Shown piece after piece: positions 1 through 9,900 of a DNA stretch of 64,000 nucleotides. The number at the start of each line of letters is the position of its first letter. Within the stretch, counting starts at the first letter, position 1. Source of the DNA: Rhodospirillaceae bacterium (lineage in GTDB: Bacteria > Pseudomonadota > Alphaproteobacteria > Rhodospirillales > Rhodospirillaceae); contig JAQWRV010000011.1 in the NCBI GenBank assembly GCA_029243545.1, positions 310,001 to 374,000 on the forward strand. Reading direction: 5' to 3'. The translations under genes and the position numbers were made by a program. Under the pieces are notes generated by a model. That model worked only from the letters and a program-made list of their open reading frames with translations. It did not search any database and had not been told where the DNA came from.

Positions 1-35
1 GGTAATACGGCATGTGGGTCTTGGTGCAACATCAT
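1..35 (-). CDS. Start of an unidentified gene running off the left edge (partial)
   Basis: On the minus strand a GAGGAGATT Shine-Dalgarno-like sequence lies just upstream of two adjacent ATG codons, and the frame stays open to the window edge (MMLHQDPHAVL). Only 11 codons are visible, so no function can be given. The strong ribosome-binding site is the only support. Confidence 0.4.
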   Translation of the reverse strand, partial: MMLHQDPHAVL

Positions 36-215
36 AATCTCCTCGTCTATACCTTGCCCTAAATCCGGGAACCGATTACCCGTAGAATAGGCCCTGAACG
101 GGCTATTAGCAAAGATTCCAGCTGGTTTTATACCGGCTGCTTTTTACAACCGTATGGACGTTGCCCACCCGGGGGGTGCCGTCACCCAATAAACCTCGGA
201 TAAAACGAGGCGATC

Positions 216-792
216 GTGAGGAGCGCACCCTTGGTTTTTGATCTATGTGGTTTTGTCAGAGATTGCAAAAATGCTGTCGGGGATCTGAACTGCGAGGATT
301 ATATCACCGCGCGGCTGCGCCATGAGGATGAAGAAGTGCTGTTGTACGCTGATCGCAACATCACCATCTTCTTGGTGCAGTTCAGTGCCAACGTTCAGTA
401 TCCACCCCACAATCATAATATGGCGGCGAACATCGCCTTGTGCCACGGCACCGAAATCGCGACCTAATTATCGTTTGCGCGGAAGTAAAATAGAGCGGTC
501 TGTCAACAGCACCCATTCTGCGGGCTATATTATTTTTCTTCCCGATGATGCGGTTTACGCCGTCGGCAATCCCGGAACCACCCGGTCTGTGGCTTTGCAT
601 ATTTATTACGGCAGCTTGACCACAGTGCGCCGCACGTTGTGTAACCCTTAGACAGGCGACGCTCTGCCCTTTACCGAGGAAAACTATTTAAGTTTGCTGC
701 GCCGGTGGATCCAGGCCACGTTTTCGCGCCGCCCGCGCAGGAGACTTGGGCCCTTGCCTAAGTTGATGGGCCGAACTGATGGCGTTAGCTGA
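216..792 (+). pseudogene. Broken cupin / cysteine-dioxygenase-like gene
   Basis: Two reading frames together spell one small double-stranded beta-helix protein of the cysteine-dioxygenase-like (COG5553-type) class. Frame one (216 to about 455) carries the metal-binding PPHNHN motif followed by HGTE. Frame two (about 465 onward) carries the second half (NYRLRG, FLPDDAVYAVGNPG, ALHIYYG). A +1 shift is needed near 455-465. A TAG at 649-651 then interrupts the second frame where relatives have Glu: the frame continues as TGDALPFTEENY, the usual C-terminal motif, and closes at 790-792. Two independent lesions mean it is very unlikely to make a working enzyme. The 3' end runs into the tail of the convergent monooxygenase. 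The family assignment rests on motif recall; the lesions are read directly. Confidence 0.75.
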
Positions 793-1984
793 CGGCGTTG
801 GCCCGCTCAAGCGAGTCCACCATCGATGTGGCCCTGACAAAGGTATAGAGCTTGGCCCGGTTATCGGCGATGTCTTGCATCTCTTTGAGGGCCTCGCGGC
901 GTTTGCCTTCGTTTTTCTCTCGATGGCGTTCGTAATTCTCATGGGACGTCTTCTGAATGTCGGCCTGCGCAGCGAAGCGACGCTGACGGGAATAGAGGTC
1001 GAGGAGCGATTCATCTTCACCGCCCCAAACGCGCACCAGCTTCTCCGTCAAATTAAACGCATCGTGCACGCCACCGTTCATACCGAAGCCGCCCGATGGG
1101 CTATTAAGATGGGCAGAATCTCCGGCCAGCAGCATGCGTCCGACCCGAAAACGTTTCACCAGCCGGCGGTGAATGCGGTAAATCCGGGCCGTGACAATGT
1201 CAAAAGGTTCGCTGCCCGTCACAAGGCGGGACAAGCGCTCTTGAACCAGATCGTTTGCAACCGCAGCCTCGTCATCAAGATCGGCCGGTGGCGAATAGCC
1301 CACCCGCCACATCTGCTGGGTTTGGAACATGCTGAAGGCCCAGCCATCGGCCCAGAAATAATTCACACCGCAGAGGTTTTCCATGTGGTCATGGAAGGGA
1401 AACGGCGTGCCAATGGATATGGAAGCCATCGGGTAGGTCTCGCCATCAAAGGAGAGGTCTAGGTGTTTGCGCACAATGCTGCTGGAGCCGTCAGCGCCGA
1501 TCAACCACGATCCTTCAAGTGTCGTAGTCTCGCCGTTAATTTCGGCCGTGACGGTGACGCCACCCGCATCCTGCGATACGGCTGTGGCGCGGGCGTTGAA
1601 TAGCAGGGAGCCAGGCGATTCCGCGTTGAGTAATTTACTGGCTTCAACCACCAGATTGAGTTGTTCACATTGCAGCCGGTAGGGGTGGTTGGTTTCGTCC
1701 TTGAGAACGCCGATGTCGAACACCGCCCGCTCACCGGTTTCAAACATGCAATATTGCCAAGTCCGGGCGGGCCGGCCCAGGTCGACCAGGCGTTTTCCCA
1801 AGCCCAGAGTATCGAGCATGTCCAAAGTCGGCGGATGAAAGGTCGAGGCGCGCGGTTCGGCTACTGGCTCGGCTGCGGCTTCGAGCACAACAACCGGTAT
1901 ACCGGCGCGCACCAGCCTGACCGCTGCCACTAAGCCTACCGGTCCGCCGCCGATAACGATTACGCGATCCGTCATTGTCATCAC
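785..1984 (-). CDS. FAD-dependent aromatic-ring monooxygenase
   Basis: Predicted cytosolic flavoprotein hydroxylase (PheA/TfdB/UbiH group, FAD_binding_3) using NAD(P)H and O2. The Rossmann motif GGGPVG is at about residues 12-17, the DG motif (GADGSSS) at 163-169, and the GD motif (LLAGDSAHLNSP) at 285-296 followed by GMNGGVHDAFNL. At 399 aa it is shorter than classical phenol hydroxylases (500-600 aa) and lacks their C-terminal thioredoxin-like domain. The C-terminal part is rich in charged residues. Translation may start at any of three Met in the first four codons. It is divergent from the CFA synthase and convergent with the dead cupin. The substrate cannot be told from sequence. Confidence 0.88.
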   Translation of the reverse strand: MMTMTDRVIVIGGGPVGLVAAVRLVRAGIPVVVLEAAAEPVAEPRASTFHPPTLDMLDTLGLGKRLVDLGRPARTWQYCMFETGERAVFDIGVLKDETNHPYRLQCEQLNLVVEASKLLNAESPGSLLFNARATAVSQDAGGVTVTAEINGETTTLEGSWLIGADGSSSIVRKHLDLSFDGETYPMASISIGTPFPFHDHMENLCGVNYFWADGWAFSMFQTQQMWRVGYSPPADLDDEAAVANDLVQERLSRLVTGSEPFDIVTARIYRIHRRLVKRFRVGRMLLAGDSAHLNSPSGGFGMNGGVHDAFNLTEKLVRVWGGEDESLLDLYSRQRRFAAQADIQKTSHENYERHREKNEGKRREALKEMQDIADNRAKLYTFVRATSMVDSLERANAVS

Positions 1985-2115
1985 TAGTTCTTACACCAAC
2001 ATTCAGCCAAGGTCGCGGTCGTCTGCGGCAGAGACAAACTCATAAGCGGACAGGCCTCGTCAAATATGAAATAATTAAAGCTATACATGTGTTGCCACAA
2101 AGAGGGACCCCGTCT

Positions 2116-3309
2116 GTGTTGTTTGCTCGTTTTCTAAAGCCCCTTATGAAGCGGGGCACATTGGTTATTATCGACCACACTGGCCGTCACCATGAGGTTG
2201 GCACCGGCGGCGAACCAAAAGTAACGGTCACATTCCACGACCCCGGCCTCGGCACCAAGCTATTCATCAATCCCGCGCTGCACGCCGGAGAAGGTTACAT
2301 GAACGGCACCCTTACGATCGAAGATGGTGATCTGTTCGACATGCTTGATTTGGTGATGGGCAACATCGGCACTGCGCACGGTCATTGGGCTGCGCGCATG
2401 CTGAAATCCGTCGAGCGTTTTGGCGGACTAGTGCGTACCTACAACCCCATTTCCCGCGCCGCTAAGAACGTCTCACACCACTACGACTTATCGTCGACGC
2501 TGTATGAGCGATTCCTCGACGAAGACATGCAGTACTCCATGGCGTACTACCTCTCAACCAAAGATTCCCTAGAGATTGCCCAGCGCAACAAGGTCGATCA
2601 CATCGCAGCCAAGCTCCGTTTGGAGCCGGGTATGACCGTGTTAGACGTAGGCTGCGGCTGGGGCGGGCTGGCGCTCGGCCTGCACAAGCGGCATGGCGTT
2701 AAAGTCACAGGCATTAGCCTGTCGGAAGAGCAGCTTACAGTCGCGCGCCGGCGTGCAGATGAAACCAATGCCGGTGACGGCGTGGGATTTTTCTACAAGG
2801 ACTACCGCGAAGTCGAAGGCACCTTCGACCGCATTGTCTCCGTCGGCATGTTTGAGCATGTGGGCCTGCCCATGTACCGCACCTTTTTCAAAACCATGCG
2901 CGAGCTGTTGGTTGATGACGGCATTGCTCTGCTGCATACCATCGGCCGGGCAGACGGGCCTGGCGCATCGGATTCCTGGACCTTGAAATACATTTTCCCC
3001 GGCGGCTATGCGCCGGCGTTGTCAGAGATAGTGCCCCATGTGGAACGGGCGGGTTTCTACATCACCGACGTAGAGACACTTCGACTGCATTATGCCTACA
3101 CCCTCAAAGAGTGGCGTCGCAGGTTCATGGATCACCGCGAAGAAATGGAAAAAATTTACGACGCGCGCTTCTGCCGCATGTGGGAGTTTTTCCTGGCTAG
3201 CGCTGAGGCCAGTTTCCGCCATGCCTATCATGTGAATTTCCATATCCAGATGAGCCCAGCCTTGGAGGCCGTGCCGCTGACGCGCGACTATATGTACAAC
3301 ACGGCATGA
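2116..3309 (+). CDS. cfa: Cyclopropane-fatty-acyl-phospholipid synthase
   Basis: SAM-dependent enzyme that adds a methylene bridge to unsaturated acyl chains of membrane phospholipids, acting at the inner face of the membrane. The SAM motif VLDVGCGWGG is near residues 176-185, preceded by the family signature NVSHHYDLSSTLYERFLD with QYSMAYY. The C-terminal CFA region includes GMFEHVG and the conserved SDSWTLKYIFPGGYAP segment. An in-frame ATG exists at 1975, but GTG at 2116 is preferred: it is preceded by AAAGAGGGA at a good distance and gives a 397-residue protein beginning at the conserved N-terminal helix. A perfect 9-bp hairpin follows the stop. Confidence 0.93.
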   Translation: MLFARFLKPLMKRGTLVIIDHTGRHHEVGTGGEPKVTVTFHDPGLGTKLFINPALHAGEGYMNGTLTIEDGDLFDMLDLVMGNIGTAHGHWAARMLKSVERFGGLVRTYNPISRAAKNVSHHYDLSSTLYERFLDEDMQYSMAYYLSTKDSLEIAQRNKVDHIAAKLRLEPGMTVLDVGCGWGGLALGLHKRHGVKVTGISLSEEQLTVARRRADETNAGDGVGFFYKDYREVEGTFDRIVSVGMFEHVGLPMYRTFFKTMRELLVDDGIALLHTIGRADGPGASDSWTLKYIFPGGYAPALSEIVPHVERAGFYITDVETLRLHYAYTLKEWRRRFMDHREEMEKIYDARFCRMWEFFLASAEASFRHAYHVNFHIQMSPALEAVPLTRDYMYNTA

Positions 3310-3358
3310 GCGCCGCCGATGTGTTGAGTGCGGCATGAACGTGATGAACTCAGCTGTC

Positions 3359-3381
3359 ATTCACCGGTTTATCCGGTGAAT
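3359..3381. terminator. Perfect 9-bp hairpin after the CFA synthase
   Basis: ATTCACCGG, loop TTTAT, CCGGTGAAT form a perfect stem 50 bp past the cfa stop, between two convergent genes. No T-run follows on either strand, so intrinsic termination is uncertain; it could instead protect the mRNA 3' end. Confidence 0.5.
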
Positions 3382-3428
3382 CTACTTATCAATGGGCACA
3401 AGACCTAGCGATCAACACGCATCATCGC

Positions 3429-3460
3429 GGAGGTGTGGTGGACCTCCCGAATGAATCGGG
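3429..3460. other. Two overlapping hairpins in the cfa/VOC convergent gap
   Basis: GGAGGT (3429-3434) pairs with ACCTCC (3442-3447), and CCCGA (3446-3450) pairs with TCGGG (3456-3460). The two stems share bases 3446-3447, so they partly exclude each other. No gene is visible in 3310-3496. The stems lie just beyond the stop of the minus-strand VOC gene and may mark its 3' end. Confidence 0.35.
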
Positions 3461-3496
3461 TGGTGACATTGCGGGGGCGGGTTGAAATCTCCGTGG

Positions 3497-4360
3497 CTAA
3501 TCTTCGGCAAATATCACCAGCGAACCACAAGCCTCATCAGGCCCAACCCACAGGCCGCCATCTTCTGTGGAATGAACCGCCACGCCGTTGTCTTCCAAAC
3601 ACGCGCGGGTGTGGTCGAGACCATCAACACGCACTGTAAAGCCGGCGAGGGCTGGGGCAGTGATAGACTCTGCGCCGGGATAGCGCGTACCCAAGGTCTG
3701 CAGATTAACAATTTCGATGGTTTGTGAGCCCAGGCGGACAACGCCTGCGCTGTCACTCTGTGCGCCCGGCAGTGATGCGTAACGCGCTGTTGCAGCTGCA
3801 GCATCCGCCGCCAAAACAGTGATGCTTATGACGCCAAGGGCGCCGTTAGGGTGTTCATCTTCTGGCGGCTGAAACACCAGGTCCGGCGTCACTTGTTCAA
3901 CCACGCAGAGGAACCCTTCCGCCCCCAACGCCTCGGGAACCTTGAACCAGCGGAACTGGGCGTCGCCATGCCGATTGCCGTAATCCACATACCGCCCGGC
4001 GTTCTGTACGGGTGGCACTTCAAGGCCCGCGGCTGTCAATGCCGCGTGGCTGTCGGCCGCGCTGGCGCTTCCCAATGCAAGAATGTGTAGACCGTTACGC
4101 CGCGCCAGCCACGGTGCCAGGTGATGACCCTGGTCCTGACTGGTGACGCCGGCCAGTTCCACATAACTGTCGGCAAAAATCAGGTGGGCCGAGTCCTGAC
4201 CCAGAGGCGCCGGTTTACCGCCCTGCTCACCCATCAGAGGCACGGGCTCCGTTGGGGCAAATCCGAGGCGCGTATAGGCCTTTGTCAGGGCAGCCATATC
4301 CCGCCCGACGACGCCGAGATGATCAATTGCGGAGGGAGTGGATTGTTGCGCCGACTTCAT
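3497..4360 (-). CDS. Glyoxalase-like (VOC) domain protein
   Basis: A 287-aa protein made of two VOC-type halves. The first half opens with IDHLGVVGRDM and contains FADSYVELAG and GLHILALG. The second contains GVISITVLAADA and ends SLVIFAED. This is the layout of the Glyoxalase_3-like group (PF13468), which often sits beside catabolic genes without a known reaction. An upstream TTG would add ten residues; the ATG at 4360 was chosen. The expected metal ligands are only partly evident, so hydrolase, dioxygenase and binding roles are all possible. It is convergent with cfa and divergent from the enoyl-CoA hydratase. Confidence 0.75.
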   Translation of the reverse strand: MKSAQQSTPSAIDHLGVVGRDMAALTKAYTRLGFAPTEPVPLMGEQGGKPAPLGQDSAHLIFADSYVELAGVTSQDQGHHLAPWLARRNGLHILALGSASAADSHAALTAAGLEVPPVQNAGRYVDYGNRHGDAQFRWFKVPEALGAEGFLCVVEQVTPDLVFQPPEDEHPNGALGVISITVLAADAAAATARYASLPGAQSDSAGVVRLGSQTIEIVNLQTLGTRYPGAESITAPALAGFTVRVDGLDHTRACLEDNGVAVHSTEDGGLWVGPDEACGSLVIFAED

Positions 4361-4498
4361 TACTGATAGGTGCCATACTTTGTTCAATCTTTGAAGTCTG
4401 TCCTGGTTTCAATCTCAATTCCTTTGCTCTAGGCGTGGTGATTTGCCCGCGCCTGCGCTAGAACCGTGTAACACCATCGCGCCACACAGAGAATGCTT

Positions 4499-5272
4499 AT
4501 GTCAGACGAAAATATCATGCTCGAGAAGAATGGAGTTGTCGCCGTTCTCTGTCTGAATCGGCCCGACAAACGCAACGCGCTGAACCTTGATATGTGGCGG
4601 CGCATGATCGACCTTCTCAAAGACGCTGAAGCCGATGACGCTGTGCGTGTTCTCATTGTCACCGGGGTTGGGAAAGCGTTTGCCGCAGGCGCGGACATTG
4701 ATGAGATGAAGGCTGTCTTCGACGATCCGGGCATTGCTAACAACATCGCTGAAGTGACGTATGAGGCGCAAAAAGCGCTGCATCGTTTTTCTAAGCCGAC
4801 AATCGCAATGATCCGCGGCCCCTGCATCGGCGGCGGCTGTGGCATTGCGCTTTGTTGCGATCTACGGTTTGCCGATGAGAGCGCAAAGCTTGGTATTACG
4901 CCTGGTAAACTTGGCCTGGTATACAGTTTGGCCGACACCAAGCGGCTGGTTGATGTTGTTGGCCCCGCTACTGCGAAGGATATCTTATATACCGGCCGCA
5001 TTATCGAGGCTGGTGAAGCGCAAGCGCTTGGACTTTTAGACCGCGTTATTGATGCCGTAAAGCTCGAAGACGAGGCACACGCCTTCGCCGACAAGATTTG
5101 CAGCGCGTCTCAGTTCTCAGCTCAATCCACAAAGAAAATCATCCAGCTCATTCTGAACGGCGCTCAAGATGATACGGCTGAGACCCGCAAACTCTTCGTT
5201 GACGCGTTCTCGGGGGATGATTTCAAAGAGGGGTTTTCAGCCTTTACGGAGAAACGCAAACCGGAATTCTGA
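4499..5272 (+). CDS. Enoyl-CoA hydratase/isomerase family protein
   Basis: Crotonase-fold enzyme acting on acyl-CoA esters in the cytosol. The N-terminal NRPDKRNALN, the oxyanion-hole segment AAGADIDEM and the second oxyanion strand GGGCGIALCCD are all present, at the normal family length (257 aa). The ATG at 4499 is preferred over 4493. Canonical hydratases carry two catalytic Glu. Here the segment after RFADESAKLGITPGKLGL keeps a GKLGL pattern rather than the usual E at the first position, so isomerase or other crotonase chemistry is possible. It stands alone on the plus strand and no CoA ligase is adjacent. Confidence 0.88.
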   Translation: MSDENIMLEKNGVVAVLCLNRPDKRNALNLDMWRRMIDLLKDAEADDAVRVLIVTGVGKAFAAGADIDEMKAVFDDPGIANNIAEVTYEAQKALHRFSKPTIAMIRGPCIGGGCGIALCCDLRFADESAKLGITPGKLGLVYSLADTKRLVDVVGPATAKDILYTGRIIEAGEAQALGLLDRVIDAVKLEDEAHAFADKICSASQFSAQSTKKIIQLILNGAQDDTAETRKLFVDAFSGDDFKEGFSAFTEKRKPEF

Positions 5273-5311
5273 TCTCATTAAATGCGTTCAATTATTCGTC
5301 GATTCCCGTGA

Positions 5312-5612
5312 CACGAGACGCTGACCCATTATTTCAAAGCGGCGGCTCTGGCATTGCGCGATGGCCGGCTTCCCGATGTCGCGACAGCCTTTCAAGAGCA
5401 CCTCAAAGCCAACCCCGACAATGCGGCGGCCCTCTATAATCTGGGGCAGATCCATTTTCAGAATGGCAGCGGGCCGGAGGCGGAAGCCTGTTTCGCTAAG
5501 GCGCATGCGCTTCGGCCTGGCCATGTTGATACCCCAGGCTATGCTGTCTGCGGCCTTGATAGATCAAAACAAACCTGAAGAAGCTGTGAGGCTTGCCCGT
5601 GCGCTGGTTTTC
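5312..5612 (+). pseudogene. Truncated and frameshifted TPR gene fragment
   Basis: The reading from about 5342 shows a tetratricopeptide repeat (LRDGRLPDVATAFQEHL, NPDNAAALYNLGQIHF, AEACFAKAHALRPGH). The homology continues only after a frame change near 5525-5545, where QAMLSAALIDQNKPEEA follows in another frame. It then stops abruptly at about 5607-5612, where sequence belonging to the opposite-strand VOC gene begins. It is a remnant with one frameshift and a missing 3' end; its original role cannot be stated beyond protein-protein interaction. Confidence 0.65.
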
Positions 5613-5829
5613 CGTTTAACGGCAAGCCGCCCTTGCTGTCGCGGTCGCGGTCTCCGCCCCGGTCAAGCCAGATGGAAAACCCGATGGCGTCGTAGAATTC
5701 AATAGCCTCTTCAATGTTCGAAACCAACAAGGTTGTGCGCTTGACGGCGGACTCAAGCTCAGAGACAGGGGCACTTAGGGTGAGGGCCAGAACTGTTGCT
5801 GAAACGAGAGTCTTTAGACGCATTTTCAT
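5607..5829 (-). pseudogene. 3'-truncated secreted VOC (glyoxalase-fold) gene
   Basis: Starts at ATG 5829 with a signal-peptide-like N-terminus (MKMRLKTLVSATVLALTLSA), followed by the first VOC beta-alpha-beta module (KRTTLLVSNIEEAIEFYDAI). Sequence resembling the family is lost after GLPLNGK, near 5607, where the opposite-strand TPR remnant begins. The frame itself stays open to a TAG at 5539 but encodes antisense TPR sequence there. The gene starts 17 bp after the stop of the SBP gene, so it was the second gene of an SBP-VOC operon. About half of a VOC domain is missing. Confidence 0.65.
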
Positions 5830-5846
5830 ATCCGTGATGATTCCTG

Positions 5847-6848
5847 TCACTGCTGCGCTGCGAAGGCCCGTTTCCCGTCCTGGACAATATCCCAGATGTC
5901 TTGGCTTTGTCCGCCGATAGAATCGATCAACTGCCGGGCGACTGGGGCGGTTGCTGACTTCCAAAGTGCCCGTTGCTCAGCGGATAGGTCATGGGTGGTG
6001 AACTTCCATTGATCCGCGTTATCCAGAAACCCTTTCCATTCACCCCGCGTCCACTGCCGCCCCACATCAACGTCTATGTAGGAGCTTCTCAAAATGCTTT
6101 GCTGATCGTCTGGAAGGCGATCGGCCCAACTCTTGCGCATGACAATGATGGATGTAGCAAACGAATGGTTTGTCAGAGTGAGGTGTCCCGCTTCGCCGGC
6201 GATACCCGTGGGCGCATACATGATGATAGAGCTTTCGCCAGAATCAACGAGGCCGGTCTGCAGGCCGGTGACAATATCGGTAAAGCCCAGAGGAATCGCA
6301 TCAGCGCCAATGGCCTCTGCAAATAGACGTGCAGACTCGCTCGCAGAGGTGCGAAACCGGACGCCCTCGCTTTCCACCGGCGTCAAAATTGGAATCTTGC
6401 CGTAGATGTGGTTGAATCCGATTTCGTCCCACCGCAAAAATTCTATGTCACGTTCCGCTAGCAATTTAGCGTAAGCATTAAAGAGAAACTCATCCATGAC
6501 GAAATCAGCTTCGGCATAGCTCTCGAACATATAGGGCGTGTAAAGCATGGCCATTTCGGGGACGACGGTTGTTGTCGCCAAGCCAGACCAATTAGCCACA
6601 TGAACCCTGCCGCGACGGATGCCGTTAACCAGATTTTCTTCAGGCCCGAGTTCACCATAAATAAGCATACGCATAGATATGGACCCGTTCGCTGCCTTTT
6701 CTGCATTGCGTTGAAAGGTCAACCACTTCTCTTCGCCGACCGTGTTTTTAACGCCGGTGCCGCCGACGATGACCTCCAACGCGATGCACGGCAAAGTCGC
6801 GATGGAAACGGTTAGAAATACAAATGATGCAATGAGTCGTGAAATCAT
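5847..6848 (-). CDS. TRAP-type solute-binding protein (DctP family), orphan
   Basis: Periplasmic SBP of a TRAP transporter type, which captures small carboxylates and hands them to a QM membrane pair. An N-terminal signal peptide is visible from ATG 6848 (MISRLIASFVFLTVSIATLP). The ribosome site CAGGG supports this start over the ATG at 6869. The carboxylate-binding Arg is retained in VRFRTSASES, followed by LGFTDIVTGLQTGLVDSG. The C-terminus IGGQSQDIWDIV...KRAFAAQ is shared with the other four SBPs of this window. No DctQ or DctM is next to it. A truncated VOC gene follows in the same direction. Confidence 0.88.
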   Translation of the reverse strand: MISRLIASFVFLTVSIATLPCIALEVIVGGTGVKNTVGEEKWLTFQRNAEKAANGSISMRMLIYGELGPEENLVNGIRRGRVHVANWSGLATTTVVPEMAMLYTPYMFESYAEADFVMDEFLFNAYAKLLAERDIEFLRWDEIGFNHIYGKIPILTPVESEGVRFRTSASESARLFAEAIGADAIPLGFTDIVTGLQTGLVDSGESSIIMYAPTGIAGEAGHLTLTNHSFATSIIVMRKSWADRLPDDQQSILRSSYIDVDVGRQWTRGEWKGFLDNADQWKFTTHDLSAEQRALWKSATAPVARQLIDSIGGQSQDIWDIVQDGKRAFAAQQ

Positions 6849-6931
6849 AAGTAACCCTGGATTTGGCATGGGAGGGCCTCACCATACTGGTCTGAAGGCC
6901 GAATGAAAATAACGCCCGGCTGAGTCGGAAA

Positions 6932-9900
6932 CTACTCTGCGGGCTGAGGCGCTGGCCGCGCAAAGCCCAGGCTCGCTCTCAGGCCTTCGGCCTGAATTGT
7001 GGCAAGCGCCGGGACGATAAGCAGTTGCACGGCGGTTCCGAACAAAACGCCGAATCCAATGCTGCACGCGACGGGCACCAGGAATTGAGCCTGCACGCTG
7101 CGTTCAATAATGAGAGGAAAAACACCAAAAAATGTTGTTAACGCCGTTAGCATGATTGGCCGGAATCTTGATTTCGCGCCGTCAATGATGGCAGCTCGCG
7201 CGGGCTTGCCGTTTTGCCGTTCTTCATTGATGAAATCTACCATCACGAGGGCACCGTTCACGATTACGCCTGACAAACCGACGATGCCGAAAATCCCAGG
7301 CAAGGTAAGATTGATCCCCAGTAAGAGGTGCCCAATGATTGCGCCAATAACTCCAAATGGAATAGCCGCCATGATGATGAGGGGCTGTATGTAAGAGCCA
7401 AAGGCGATGGCCAAGAGGGCATAGATTACAAATAGGGCCAGCACAAAATTTTGCCAGAGTGCGGGCAAGGCACGACGTTGTTCGCGTTGCTCACCACCAA
7501 AGTCAAATTTAACGCCGGGTAGGTTTCGGGCCAAGCGTGGTAGAATGACTCCCTCCAGCTCAGCCGTTACTTCTTGTCCCGTAATCGATACGTTGTCTAC
7601 GTTTGCTGTTATGGCAACGATGCGACGGCTGTTTCGTCTCTTGATGGTTGAGGGGCTCAATCCTTCGCTCAAGTCTGCAACTGCGCTCAGGGGCACATAA
7701 TCTCGGCCGGGGACTTTGATTCTGTAGTTTAAGAGATCTGCGATGGAGTCTCTCTCTGCCCGCGGCAGGCGGACATAAACCCGCACCTCTTCCCGTCCAC
7801 GCTGAACCCGTAGTGCTTCCGCACCAAAGAAAGCGGACCTGACTTGCTGCGCTAAATCATCCAGGGTGAGACCGTAGGTGCGGGCTTGGGGTTTTAAGCG
7901 GAGTTCGATTTCCTTCTTGCCTTCGTCGAGGTCATTACGAACATCAAACACGCCGGCGATTTGTCTAAGTTCGTCTTCTACCAAGGCAGTAGCATGGGCT
8001 AAATTCTCCGGCGTATCCGCTGAGAGCTCTACCTGAACAGGCTCACCTAAATTGAACAGCTGCGAAGAAAAGAAAAGCCGTCTGATGCCAGGCGGATTAC
8101 CGACGGCGTCGCGCCATTTATCCTGGAAGAGCTGTGCGGAGAGCGGACGGTCCTCTGGTTCAAGCAATTCGAAGACGACGGAGGCCTTGTTTGCATCGGG
8201 AAAAATGCTCACGCCCCCAAAGGGCGGCGCTGCAAAGTCCTGACTGCCAATGAGCGCGTAAACAGCGGTGATGAGCGGTGGACTGTTCTCAGGCAGCAAG
8301 GCTTGTAATTCAGTCTCAACCTCACGGCCTATGGACTCGACACGCCGCGCCATTTCCTGGGTTTGTGCCAGCGGCGTGCCCGGCTTAAGTTCCATGGTGG
8401 CTGTCACGTAACGACCCTCAACAACGGGAAAGAACTGAACTTTGACGTATCCGCCGGCAACAAACCCGAAAGAAATCATAATCATTGCCATGCCAGCAGA
8501 TACGATCACCCAGGGGTGGGTCGTGACAAACTGGAGGGCGCGGTCCAGGGGGCCTTCGACAAATCTTTTTAATCCACTAGAGAAAACGATCTGTACACTT
8601 TGGATGCGCGCGAGCAGGGGGCCGGGTTTTTTTTGGCCCCGGAAATTGTGCCGCGAAAGGTGATAAGGCAGCACTAGCATGGCTTCGAGCAATGACAGAA
8701 GTAAAAGAATGATCACAACGGCCGGCATCTGACCGAGGAACTTTCCTCCAGTCCCAGGCACCATGAGAAGCGGTGAAAAGGCAGCGATCGTCGTGGCAAC
8801 GGCAAATAGAACCGGAACGGAAACACGTTGCGCGCCGCGAATTGCACCTTCAAGGGGAGAAGCTCCAGATTCATTGGCAGCGTATATATTTTCGCCAATA
8901 ACGATCGCGTCATCGACGACAATGCCGATTGCCAGAATAAATCCAAACAGAGCGATTTGGTTAATTGTACCGTCGATACCGTTGATGACACCGATCGCGG
9001 CGACAAAGGCGACGAGAATTCCCAAAGACGTCCAGAAGGCCAATCGCACATCGAGGAATAAGGTCAGTGTGATGATGACAAGGACAAGCCCGATCAAGCC
9101 GTTCTTCAGCAAAAGATTGAGACGGCTCTTCAGTTCATCGGCGTCGTTGCGCCAGACGATGACGGTGGTTTCTGGGGGAAGCGTCGGTTCCAACTCCTCG
9201 ACGAGATATCTGTTTACCGTATCGACAACAGAGAGGACCTGCTCATCGCCGGTGCGGAAAACTTTCACAAACACCGCCGGTTTATTGTCAAATAGACTGA
9301 TGAGGTCTTGGTCACGAAAGCCGTCATCGACATTGGCTAAGTCAGCCAACTGGACCTGCGCACCGTTACTTCCTGTCAAGACGACGATTTCTGAAAAGTC
9401 TTTGCGATCGTAATTGCGTCCTAAAGTGCGAAGAACAACATCTTCATCCAGGGATTCAATCTCGCCGCCCGGCAGATCCAGGCTTTCTCGGCGAATGATT
9501 TGCGCCAGTTCAGGAAGTGAAAAACTGTATGCCCGAAGTGTCGCGTTATCGACCTCGACCGAGATTTCATAGTCTCGCGCTGAACTGACCTCTATTAACG
9601 AAATATCGTTGGTAAGCGTTAAATCGCCTTTGATTTTATTGGCAAGTTCTTTGAGTGTGCGTTCTCCGACATCTCCGACGACAGCAATCTCTATAACGCG
9701 CTGACGGTTCGAAACCTCACTGACCTTTGGTTTTTCTGCACCCGCAGGAAACGTTGTTATTCTGTCTATCTCAGCTTTGATTTCATCTAGTTTCTGGGCG
9801 CTGTCTTCACCAGTCGCCAATTCGATGCTCACGGTGCCGACATTCTCGATTGCCGTTGCGGTAACGTCCTGCAGGCCATCGATGCCTTCGACACGTTCTT

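Noticed and set aside
779-1462. 227-codon plus-strand open frame opposite the FAD monooxygenase
   Set aside because: It is the antisense of a clearly conserved flavoprotein; its composition and lack of motifs mark it as a shadow frame.
1975-2115. N-terminal extension of the CFA synthase
   Set aside because: The segment is not family-like and GTG 2116 has the good ribosome site.
4429-5094. 221-codon minus-strand frame opposite the enoyl-CoA hydratase
   Set aside because: Ser/Ala-rich antisense frame with no motif; the plus-strand gene is certain.
8763-9413. 216-codon plus-strand frame inside the RND permease
   Set aside because: Antisense to conserved periplasmic and TM segments of the permease.
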